NCBI GenBank assembly: GCA_027886175.1
Contig: JAJNNQ010000002.1
Span: 2,980,001 to 3,044,000, forward strand
DNA length: 64,000 nt
From: Phylloscopus collybita
Lineage: Eukaryota; Chordata; Aves; Passeriformes; Phylloscopidae
Direction: 5' to 3'
A model generated the notes under the pieces. That model made no database searches. It was not told where the DNA came from and saw only the letters and a list, made by a program, of their open reading frames with translations. Position numbers and translations under genes: made by a program. Shown here in pieces: positions 37,151-49,415 of this stretch. Each line of letters starts with the position of its first letter. Within the stretch, counting starts at the first letter, position 1.

Positions 37151-37732
37151 ACAACACAAAAGGAAACTCGGGTTACATAACACGGGGCTTTGTAGTGCAG
37201 CTTTCTTTTTTAATCTGTAACAGAAAGGAGGGGAATCGTGTCCCCGTTTAGGGCTTCACATGGTGAAAGATGCCTGACACCTGCAGTTGCAAGAAGTCAT
37301 CTGGCACCTGGCCACTGATTGCAGTGCTGAGGGAGACTTTTCCTTTCCTCCAGACAGATGTTGGGTGCTTTGCCCAGATGCCTGACCGAGCCCAACCCAA
37401 GAGCTGTACTTCACTAAGAAAGAAGTCCCTATCCTCTCGCTAAAAGCAACATTAAAAAAAAAAGAAATCAACATAAAGTGAACTAAAACCACAGTTGGAT
37501 TGGTGGAACAGGTACAAAAGGAAGGACTAATCTCAACAGCAGCATTTAGGATGTTTCCAGCACGCAGCAGGGAGAAGGTCGATGGCTGTTTCACATCAGG
37601 GGTCCTACGGAGCACCGAGTGCTGCTCCAGGGAAGGTGCTGGGGACTGACCCTGGCACTGGCAGGGTTCACACACACTGAATTCCTTCCAGGTCTGTAAG
37701 GAGGCTCACTGTGGCCTGGAGGAGCCAGGCTG

Positions 37733-37825
37733 CTAATCACAGTCCTGGATATTGATGTAGACAAAGAGGGTGGAGGAGGAGTACGGGTCTCCATTCTTGG
37801 TCAGGAGATGGATGTGGCGATAACC
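37733..37825 (-). CDS. PLCD1: PLCD1 last coding exon, C2 end and stop
   Basis: Encodes [20 protein letters not shown] then [10 protein letters not shown] and TAG (37733-37735). The Gly codon is split with the exon before. The two extra residues after IQD differ from the mammalian end as remembered. Confidence 0.94.
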   Translation of the reverse strand, partial: GYRHIHLLTKNGDPYSSSTLFVYINIQDCD

Positions 37826-40800
37826 TGGAAGCAGAGACACAGATGGAAAATGGCCTTGAGTCCAGTTGGAAAAGTATTTGCTAATGTTTGCCAAGACTTT
37901 GCACTAACATCTCCCTATCTCAGAGCATTTTGTTCCCAGTTTCCCACAGGATCCTGAACAGGCAGGTCCCAGAGGCACAGCTCTGGGTGTGGATAACACA
38001 ACATGTCCAAGGCCTCTGGTGACAAGGGGGACCCTCTCCTAGAGACAATGTTAACAGCTGCCCAAAAAATCCACTCTGACCCCAGCTGTGATGGATCTGG
38101 ACCACTCATCCAGGACACTGGAGCTTCTCAAAGGGCTCAGTGGCTGTGGGGAGCAGGCAGCAGGGCCTTACCTTGCTTCAGACTCGTGAAGGGAAGGGTG
38201 TACTGCCCAATGAAGTCATTCTTGGTCGACATGTCAAAGTCTTCCACCACAAACCGGACCAGGGCAAGTGCAGGGATCTCTATGTCAAATGTAAACTCTT
38301 CATTCCAGTTTGGGTTAAAGCCTGGGCAACACAGACAAGGATGATGGAGGTCAGAGATGGTGGCAGTAAGAATGGTGGTCTGAGGTGTCTGCAAACGGAT
38401 GGAGACTCTTCCTGACTGTCAGCCTAATCTGACCTAGACCAAGGCTCTTAGGAGGTGCCAAGAGCCTTGTTCCCAGCTTAGATACTGTGATTTGCCACTG
38501 GAATTAATAAATCCTTCAGCTTGGGCTGTTCACTGCAGACCTTGGTCCTAGAAAGGAGTGAGGAGCAGGAGAGCTCTGCTCCACAGGCTCTTGCTGGATG
38601 GTACATGGATGTCTTTGGTTGCCATTGGAGCAGATGCAAACTTTTATAGCCCTAAACCAGGGGAGGGAAGAGAGGAATGCTGTTCTTTTGTGCTGAGAGA
38701 GCCTTCTGGAGCCTTAAGCCTCTCCAACTGCTTAAGATACATCCATCTAAGCACCACTCTGTGCCCCAATTTCCCTGTCTGCAAGAAAAGTTAATGAGGA
38801 GTGTCTGATTAAAAAGCATCATCAAGTCTGGATAAGGGTCATGTGGTCCAGAATCGCAAAGCAAACAAAACTGAGACTGACACAGATGAAATGTAGAGCA
38901 AGCTCAGACCTCTCCAGGCAGGTGCAGTGTCAATAAACCACTCCCCAGCAGCAAGCAGGAGAACACATCCTGTTGGAAACCCTACTGCCTGTGCAGAGCA
39001 GAGACCAAGGACAGAAAAATGTCACCTGGAGCCTGCTGGTCATGCAGGGTTTGTGAGTGATTCAGCAGGAGGGATCTTTCATCTGGCCCTGAAGGTGCTG
39101 AGATGGGCCTGTGGTGTCTATATTGTTTGATTTGCTTTCCAGAAGGCAGCACTTATCATTCCAGCATTGTTCCAGTGAGAGAAGGGCTGGCCATGGGGCT
39201 GGAACTGCTCAGCAGCCCAGAGAAACAGGCCTGGCAGGTCTGAAATGTTCCCTACACAACTTTCACTTGACAGGCTGCAAAAATTATTGTAGGTGACGGA
39301 AATGGCCATGAGCTTTAGGAGCCAGGCCAGATTTACTCAAACAGGAAAGAGGAAAAGGGAAACATGGTTAGCAGACAGGAAAATATGCACCAGCTTTATA
39401 GTGTTTGGCTCTTACTCCACACAGAAAAGCAGAGTGTGTGTGTTTTGTGCAGAAGGCCATAATATTCAAACCCTCAGTGCACGGAAGGAAGTCACAGCCA
39501 TGTCTGACTGGTAAGAAATGGTCCTCCAGCTTCTGAGATATTCAAAATTCATCTGGGGAATACCCTGAGCAGCTTGAGTAAACTTTGTATGGCCCTGCTT
39601 TAGGCAGAGGCTGGAACAGACTCCTCTGAAGTTCCTTGCAACATCAATCTTTTGTGAGCTTGTGACACTTTCGGGGTACAATGAGTCCCACAAGAAGCTT
39701 CTTCTGGGAAGGTCCTGGTGAGAACCCCTGCAGACCAGGTCAAATCCAACTCTATGGAGGGAAAGAGCACTTCCAAAGCTCTAGCTCTGCTAATCTGGCA
39801 TCCAGCCCCAAACAACTAATGTTGTTTTACAGAAAATTTCTGTCTCCAAACAACAGACCACCTCATGTATCTGCTTAGTGTGGGCAGGACTGGGTGCCCC
39901 GGGCAGGTTTGCCCATGGGGCAGCAGTCCTGCCAATGAACAGAAAAGAGGACACTTGTGCAAAGACCAGCCTTTTCCTTTTCTCTCCTGCTCATGGGAGC
40001 AGAGCTCGGAGGAAACCCCCTCACCATTGTTTTCGATGACTTTGGTCTGCTTCTTGTTGTTGTCCTGCTGGACACCGTGGATCTCTATCGTTACCTTGGG
40101 ATCCACGATGGAGTTTTTGCTTTTGTTCACCTTTGGCAGCTGCTGACCAGAGATTATCTGTGGAGGAAACAGGGGAAGAGGTCAGGACATCACTAGGAGC
40201 TCCCTGAGAGATTCCCTCCCCTTCCTCAGGAGTGTGGGATCTGCTGTGAGAGGCTGGTGCTGCCCTTTCAGAGCTGGTGCTGTGACATCCTCCAGAGGAA
40301 GGATGTCATGAGCTAAAGCACCTAAGGAACCTTGCTCCAGCCCAGCCAGCTGGCTTTGGAACAAGCAGCTTTTCTGACTGTCCCCAGAGTGCTCAGCTGG
40401 TACTTGGGAACACCAGAGGTGACTGCTGATGGCATGTCTGCCTGCACGGTTCTGGAACCACAGAGAAGGTTGTCATTAACCTATTGCCCAACATTAAACA
40501 GGAGAGCAGATCCCTGGAGAATCCAAGTCCAAGAGAGCCCCCAGATGTGGGAAATCAGTAGGGTTAGGACAGCACTGCAGGTAGGATCAGAAGAAGGAGA
40601 AGGTACAACCTACACACCCCCCCAAAAGTGGATGTTTCTGAGATGTTTCCCCACTTCTGTTCTTACTTTAAGCAGGAGCTTCTTCTTTGTCCCCCATGTT
40701 CCTTCTGTGATGGATTTTGGATTGAATTTGGTTTGTTCATCCCGGAGGAATTCTGGCTTTAAGACATACCCAGAAAACCCATTGTCCTGGAACCGGCCCT

Positions 40801-43800
40801 GGTACACATCCATCTCTGTGCCCGCTGTCTGGAAATTTAGGGCAACTGCAACATAAATAAATAACTTCAGTCACTCAGATAAATCAATAGGGATCTCTTC
40901 ATGCTAATTCTGTTCACATGAAACTGCACTTCATGGACATAAACATTGGCTTTTCCATGCTTCAAAGAGCAGTGGTAAACTCTGACCCTCACAGCCTGCT
41001 AGCCCTGAGGATTTCTTGCATTTAGAGATGACAGAGACAGGAGGAGCCATTACAGCCATCCTACCTTCCCCAGGATCAAAAATTGTCTTGCAAGGAATTT
41101 ATGCTACCTAAAGCAACTGCATCTTTCAGATAAACCTCTTCATTTCTATGCTGAAGGAGTTCTCTCCTGCAGTGAAGCCAGCAAATCCCTCTCAGATCAT
41201 TTCTCTGGCTACTTAGCCTCATTACAAAACCTCCTTTCCAGCCCAGATCTGCCTGTTTTCATTTGCCATCCCGAGGGGCATCGATGCCTCTGTTGTTTGG
41301 ACTAGAGAGCTCCTCATTGTCTGAACTCCTCAGGTGGCAGCACAGAAGCTGTGATCAGATCACCTCTTTATTGTCTGCTGCCCAAAATAGATCAAGCCTC
41401 ACTGCTGCCCTAACACCAGGCACATTCCTTGTATCCTTCCCAATTTGTCGATAGCTTTTTTAAAGGCATTGATGTGAAACCTGGAACAGTCCCTGTGAAC
41501 AGCCTCACTGAAACCACACAGGGAATGCACATGGACCCCCAGCAGCTCCTCAGTGCTCCCTTGAGTTCCTCAAGGATGGTTTTAAACTCTTTAGCAACAT
41601 TTAAGGTATCTCTTAAGACACAGAAATTTATCCTGCCCCCATGTCCTTCACACCTGGTCATACTTGGAGGTTGAGAGCATTTTAAGGCTCTTTCCCCTAT
41701 TTTTCCACCTGCAGCAAGACTTAGGTAATTGCAGTGCACTGGTTTTCCTGGGAGCTGAAAGTACTCAGGGCTTCTGAAAAATCTTATTTTGGGTGCCCAA
41801 AAACTGAATTTAGGTCTGGCCTTCCTGTACCCCAAGGGAACTGGTGGTGCCTCCCAAATACTGTCCTGAGGCCAAACAGGGCACTGCTTACTTGTGCCCC
41901 CAAGGGGGCTGCAGGACCCAAGGACTTCATGTTCCCTCCTCCTTTGTGAAATGGCAATAACTCTCCTGACAGTGAAATTGCAGGGATTTGCACATTAATG
42001 TGCAGAAAAGCCTCTCCTAATGGATTTCTCCTGAGACAGAAAATGGTCTGTGGAAAGCCACTGAGCATTGTTTGAAAAGCTGGTTTCTCCCAGTGACTGC
42101 TGGGCCTCTGGCTGCAAAGGGCTTGAGATTCTGCTCAGCTGAAGCCCCTCCACAGCCAGGTAATGGGTGACCCAGACCCCTCCAGCCTCCCAGGGGCACC
42201 CACCAATCTGGCAGCCAACATTCCACAAGTCCACGGGGCTGTAGTTGGAAGAATCCGTCCTCCAGCCTGCAGGGTAGATACGGCTCAGGTGCCTGATGTT
42301 GTGATGAATGAAGCTGGTTCCTGCAGAGAAAGGAAAAAGCAGAAGAAAAATGGCCCTTTCAGTGATGGGGCTGCTTTCATCTCTTCTTGCTGCTGCTGTG
42401 TTTTCCCCCTCTGCCTGGCACGTCTGGCTGAATGGGAACCACCTGCAAAAATGCCCTGTTTGGTAACAGCCTGGAGGATATTAAGTTCTTCAGGGTTTTC
42501 TCAGTGACATGCTTGACCAAAGAGATCATAACCCATGTCTCTGGGATGCCCTTTCCACCAGCAGCTGTCCCTTTTTGGGGAACAGGCACAGAGGAGGGAA
42601 GGACACACGTACCAGACTCCTGGGCCAGTTTCAGAGCTTTGCTCTCCGAGAAGGATGACATCTCATAGAAAGCCCGAGGATGGCTGGGGTCATCAAAGCC
42701 TTCAAAGTGGACACTCTTGCAGTAGACAACTGTGTCTGACAGCTCCTTGGCCAGCTTCAAGGTGTCACTCTAAAAACAGGAGAGCGAGAGGTTTGTGGGG
42801 AGTTTTTGCTGTTGTGCTCAGAAGTGTTTATTGTGTTTTTTCCCTATAAAACCCCTGGGGCTTCTCTTCTCTACCACTTTCACCAGAAAAAGATGCACAT
42901 TCTCAACACTCAGTGGCTGGTGGTGTGCCCTCAGTGTCACCCTGTGCAGGAAAGGTTGGAAAAGGATTCCCCCTTTGTTGGTGGGATGCCCTTCCTTGCT
43001 GCTCTCTGCAGGCTGATTTGTATTTCAGCCCCAGTCTGTCTCCAGGTGCTAAACTTCACAGCAGAGCCTCAGCAATGACTTTTCCATACTGTCCTGCTCC
43101 CAGGCATGCAAACCTGGACATAAAGGGAAGAGAAGGGTGTTTTGGCCTCCACAGAGCTTGGGGTTTGTTTTTTTTTCCCCTTGAACTAAGAAGTTGTCAC
43201 AATGCTTTGATGGCTCCAACTCCACAGCCACCTTCATTGGTGCAAGTGAGAGTCCCCAGCTCCCATCAGGGGCAAGAAAAGAAAGTGACAGATGTCAAAA
43301 TAATGCACAAGTTATTGACTAGAGATCAGAGAAATAAGTAAGGCCCACAAAGAGTGAGCAACTCATCAAAGGGAAACAGATCAGACCAGATCCAGAGGTA
43401 ACACCAATCAGCTTTGCCATCAGTGGGGCTGAATGTGTCTGTGTCACCTATGAACCCATCCTGTGAGGGATATGGGCGTCACAAGGACCTGCATGCTGGA
43501 AAAATCCTCACATCATGGGGCAGAACACTTGTGTAAACAACCAGCCTTTTCCTTCCAGAGATCATCACACAAATTGCTTCAGGAACTGGCCACCCCTTCC
43601 CTCCCTCCCTCCCTCCCTCCTCCAGGTCAGAAACAAACAGCCACTGAGGGGGCAGGTGTATCCCAAAATGTGACTGGAAAAGCCAAAGTCATGACTGCCC
43701 CATGACAAACAGATTTCTGGAAATAAGACAGAGATTGAACATGTGCCCTTCCACGGCTTCCATAAATGCTACATGGTCTGTCCTTGCTGCAAGGCCCTCC

Positions 43801-46800
43801 AGTCTCATTTTAGAGAAAGAAGCCAACCTTTGTGCTTGGCTGGCTCTGCAAGATCTCTGTCTGTGCTTAGGACAGAGATCATGAGGCTGAGCAAGTACCA
43901 GGATCCTCAGCCCCAGCAATTTCAACAATTTACCCTTACATATCCCTAGATCAATGGCTGAAACCACACTGAGACCTGTCTTGGCTGGGAACACATGAAA
44001 AATTGTATTTCAACTGGTTTTTTTTGTTTTTTTTTTTTTTTTTTTATTTCTTTAGGTGTGGTACAAAACCCACCTAAAAAGTGATTTCTCTGTGCTTTCT
44101 TCTTTCACTTACCTTTCCCTTCTGCTCTACCTTGGTCTTCACAGATTCATCTTCAATTTCAGCTGCTTCATCCTCATCAGACACATCCTCAGCCTCCAGG
44201 TTGTTGTTCCCATTGACAGGGTCCTCCTGCCTGCTCAGCTTCTTGCCTTTCACCAAGATCTTCCCTTTCAATTGCTGCACAAGGAAAAGTGGACAAAATA
44301 CCTGGTGGTTAGAGAAGGTTCTGACCCACCCTAAAGAAAACCCTCAGCTGCAACCAGGATTTCTACAGTTGCACCAGTGACTGGTTATTAGCCAGGGACA
44401 CAGGTAAAAATAAGTCTCTTTTTATAATGAGGCCCTGCCCAGCCTCTGAGACCACAAGGCATGAGTCTGAAAACCCCAAAGAGCCCAGGGATTCCCCTCT
44501 GCTATAGAGCTGACCATCCCCTCAACCAGATAACTTAAACAGTTGTGCTGTTAAAGACAATTAAAATATACTTTTTTTTTTTTTTCTCCCCAAGACTAAA
44601 ATGTTGCTCAGCAAACAAGGCTGAGCCTGGAGGTCTGGGCTGCTGGAAGAAATTTGTGGCACCATTTTTGCCCCTCTGTGTGGCCTGTTATTTAACCCAC
44701 CCCTCGCTCTGCAGTGTGTGGTTATTAACCTGTGCACAGCTCTGGAACTGTTTGAGATCCAGGCAGGGACTGAGGCAGTGCAGCCTCTGCTCCACAGACA
44801 TTTCAGTGGGGACAGAGCTCCAATAACTTCTGGACAGGATATCTCATGCACAGCAGACATGGAATTTCATTACATCTGGCATTTTGCAGGTGAAGCCTTT
44901 GGGTGCTGAAAGCCTCAGGAGGAGTTCCCAGACCCTTTCCAAAGCTACATCCTCCTCAGGGAACAGCTTCTCCTGCCACTGCTCCGATGGTACAACGCTG
45001 CCCACAACCAGCAGCCACAGCTGGGGGCAGAGGGAGCCCACAGAGCACGTTCCTCTCGGGGTCTCTGCTGCCCGAGAATGAGGGATGGGCACTGCCCCTG
45101 GTCCTTCGGGAAGCCCCGAGCCGCCCACAGAAAAGACGAGGAGTCTTCAGATGTTCTTTTTCTGAGTTTTCTTCCTTGTTTGTTTTATCTTATCTCTACA
45201 ATTCTCTCTGAGCTCTGCCAAGGTCTGGACAGCACGGGCAACAGGCGATGACTGTCCACCTGCCCACAGGTCGTCATCTTATATACAGATAATTGCGTGC
45301 ACATTATTTACAATTGTGACCCAATGCATGCACTTGACACTAAACAGGTGTTTTCTACTTTGACCCAATCCCTCTAAACCTACTTCATATCGTCACCACT
45401 GTGCAAAATGGAGACAAAGAAGAAGGAGAAGACTCTAGGGTAACGCCCAGAATCCTCCATCTTGTCTCTGGTCCTTCTTATCTTGAAACCCCTAACGTGA
45501 AAATATTATTACTTTCTACTACTTTCAAGGGCTTGCAATTCTTCCCAGAGTGTTGGTAATTTTTCCCATGGACTATAATCGAGACCCCTGCCTGTCTGGG
45601 GTCCATGCCAGGGTCTGTAACCCCCCTGCACATATCTCCGACCCCCCTGTACAGGTTTTAAACCCCCCTGTACAGGTTTCTGCTTGTCCAGGGTTTCCAA
45701 AGGAATACCCTGGACTCCTACACGTTCCCTGTGCTGAATCCATTCTCTCCAGCCTCTTTCAAGGTTCACATGAAGCCCCTCACCCCTGATGTCTCCTTTG
45801 TGCAAGCCCTGGCCTTGGGAGGAAGGCTGGAGCCTGGAGAGGGATGGCTTAGAGCCCAAACAAGGCAGCAGCAGTGCTTGGGACAGGGAGGAGTACTGAG
45901 AAAGGTGACTGGGGGCAATCTCCAGGTGTGTGGGTTTTGCCTCAAAATCAAGAGCACCACCAGGCTTGGCAGCTTCCAGGGACAGGAGATTTGCTGCCAC
46001 CTGGATGTGTTTGGTGCTCCTGGCTTTGGAGGGTATGGGTTATGGGTTATTCCAGAAAAATGCCATCTTGGAATTAGCCAGTACAACCCCTCAGTCTGTG
46101 TAGCACGTTTCCCTTTCCTCAGCAACACCCTCTATTTACCTTTTCTGCAACAGCAAAAGCAACAAAACCCCACCACACTCAAATGACAGGACTGTGAAAA
46201 ACCAAGAACCTTTTATAAAACAACACAGGCATTTTTAAAGGACACCATTTCCCCTTTGCACCCTTTGTGGGTTCAAGCAAATTGCATCACATCTTTACAG
46301 AGACCAGCCCCACTCCTCACCAGCTGGCAAAGCTGTGGAGGAAGCCGGGTTTGAGCAGAAATCCACTGACACTGGCACCTGAGGCAGCAGCCAAGAGCAT
46401 TTTTATTCAGCTACCACAAATGAACTGTTTACACTGGGGCACTTTCCCTGTCACTCAAAAGCTACACTCAGAGGAGCAGCCAGAGCACAGGAATATCCTC
46501 CTCCCCATCCCCAGACCATCCTCCCAGCCTTCCAGGCAGAGCTGTGCTCTGCTTCTTCACACCCATGGCTGGGAGGTGAGTCAGCTTCATCTTCAGAGCC
46601 TGACTTCAGCCTGCTGCCCTGGTGTCCCTTCCCACCCTCCTGCCTCAACACCCAGCTCTGCACTGTTCTTCCACCACAAAATCCAGTCCTGTGTGAGCCT
46701 TTAGGCTCTGGTCAGCATTTGGGATGGACAAGCCTGGAAGGATTGCACTGGGGACAGTAAGGAGAGGCTGAGAGCAGCCCCTCTTGTCCCCTGCAGGCTG

Positions 46801-49374
46801 CAGATACCATCCTGGTATTTAATGTGTTATCTGCCTCTGCTTTCTGATGCCCCGCAATAAATGTCACTGCTTCCTCTCACAGCTCAGCAGTGGAGAACTA
46901 AGGAGAAGGTTATTTGGGGCAGCCTGCTTGATTCTTAATTACCAGCAGGTAATTAAGCTTTTTAAGCTTCTCCCATTCGGCCTGCACAGCAAGTGGGATG
47001 TGCAATTCCTTCATGGCTGAAGAACATCACGAGGGAAGGCACAGCAACACAGCCTCCACTGTGTCTCCCCCCCACAACCCATTCCAGGGCTGCCAGCAGC
47101 AGCACCTCAGTGCTGCTGTTATCCTGTCTAGCCTGTGGTTCCTCTGGGAAACCTTGGATATGGTGCAGATGCTCCCCATGGGCACAGGACACTGCTCCTG
47201 TGCCTGTAGGGAGGAGCAGGCCATGTGCCACCTAGCTCAGAGGAGATCCATTTGCTCATTTGTCCAAAAGAAGTGGTGAGACTCACCCCAAAGAGAGGCA
47301 TTTTCACCCCCATTTCCTGCAAAAGGTGCCACCCTGTAGTAGCATTGCAGTGAATCCCCCCTGCACAGGAAGCAAAGTCCTAAATCTGCGAGTTTATCTT
47401 CTTTACAGAGGTTTTCAAGAGGCTGATACAGTCACAGACACACACATGCCCTTGCTCCATCTCTCTTTATTCCCCTTCATGTGATATTAAGTATTTCTAG
47501 CCTGAGGAAAAAGACACTCAGCTCATCAGTTCAGCTCTGCTGAGCAGATCTCTTGTCTTAGGAGGAAGCAATAGCTGAAATACCCAACAAATGTTCTCCA
47601 AGTAGACCATAAAGCCATTCCAGCTGTCTGTGGGAAGCCCAAGGTGGAGAACAACCTCAGGAAAGGCTACAAGGACATTGGACTCCACTGAGAAGAACAC
47701 ACAGTGGAGTGGCTGCTGGAACAGATGCAACTCCTGCCCTTCTTCACATGCCCTATAAATGGCATTCCTTAGTCCCCCTGAAGTGCAGCTCATCTGCTCT
47801 CCCCCCTTTTCCACTGCACACTGAACAAGCTCAGTTCTGCAGATGAAATGGTTCTGGCAACACTGGGACATGGAAACCATCTTAAAGGAAAGCACTGGTT
47901 TTATGAGAAGCAGCACAGTTGCAACGAGCAGAGGATTTTAAAAGATCTGCATACACAGGTTTATCCTACCTGAAAGCTTCCTGCCCCTAAGAGCAACCTG
48001 AGAGCCACAGCGAGGTCTGAATTCCAGTTTTCATCTCAGTGGGAATGGAAGATTTGTACAGTGATCCACCTCAACAAACTTTCTGTGGCTTCAACACCTC
48101 CTTTAGAGTCAACAGAGAAAACCAAACACTCCCAGGGTGTGATTCCTCCTCTGTTTGGACAAACACTGAGGAGGAGGTGGACCACACCTCCAACTCCTTT
48201 GATTGTTTCTCCAAAGGAGCCCTAAGTGAAATGCTCAGGTACACAGGTATACAGGGTCTGAGCACTGCCAGCTGACATCCCACTCTCAGGATCAGGATAT
48301 CCACCTCTCCAGACTTCTGAGAAGCTGTGAGGAATAACCTGCTGACATTCATGAGGAGATGTGTGGATCAGATGCACTGACTGGTATCACATCTCCTCTG
48401 TGCACGTCCTTCAGCTGCAAACTCAAGCGTGGCACCAGCAATGAGCGGCACCAGGAAATGAAGAGACTCTCCAGGAAAGGGGAAGAAACCCATTACTGAA
48501 GGAGGTTTTGGAGGATTGAAGGAAACTTAGCTCAAGAATTTCAGGCAATGAGATGAACTGCAGACAGGACTGACACAAGCTGGGCCAAGGTTGGAGAAAC
48601 AGAGATGTGCAGATGGACCTGAAGCCACATTGACACAAAATGTGTGGATAATGCCCAAAGGCACTGTCCTCATAAACAAGAGATTCCAGGGACAAAGAAC
48701 TGTAGGGGTTTCAGACACACTTGATGCACTGAATAGTTCCAGCACTGGGAGCAGTTTTAGTCTCATTCCAGGGCTGTGACTTTGCAGCATTTCTTGCTGG
48801 GATGTAGAAACAGGGGCAAGGGGCCCTGGCAGACTCCTGTGCAGATCAGGGATGGGACAGAACAGCAGCAGCAGAGATTGGATCAGCTCCTCCCTACAAC
48901 CATGGTGCTGCCTGGAGCTTTTATGTGGCTTTTGGCCTTTCATCCATCCAACAGCCTTTAATTCACTATTGTGACCTAAAGAGAGCAGCTTGGGGGAGAC
49001 ATTTAGATAATCTGTGTAGCCCAACACTGCTCCTGAATGGAGCCTAATCAGATTCCTGCCCCAGGCTGTGGTGTGAATCGGTAGCACAAATCCAAACCGT
49101 GCCAATCTCCCTTTAATTACTGACCTTGCCCTGCTGACACAATCAGCAGCAATCCTTCGACTGTTTGTGTTTACAGCTTGCAGCCCTTTGCCCAGGGGCA
49201 GATCCCACCCTTTTCCTGATATAAAAAAATATATTGTTGTCCTTGTTGTCCTGGGTTTCCTCATGTCAACGTCACAAGGGAGTGGAAAAGCCAAGAGGTT
49301 CTTGGCTTGTTTGGTTTTCCCTCATGTTTCAGTTTTCAATGTGTTTTACACCCCCCAAAAAAACAAAAAAAAAA

Positions 49375-49415
<41 letters not shown>

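Larger units (their letters stand above)
32915..37732. other. Intergenic region between convergent VILL and PLCD1
   Basis: It contains the 3-prime UTRs of both genes, a CR1 fragment (35641-35870), an A-rich tract (36821-36942) and otherwise unique sequence. No further exon was recognised. The only AATAAA on the plus strand within about 1.2 kb of the VILL stop is at 34027-34032. PLCD1 candidates are at 37145-37150 and 36615-36620. Confidence 0.7.
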
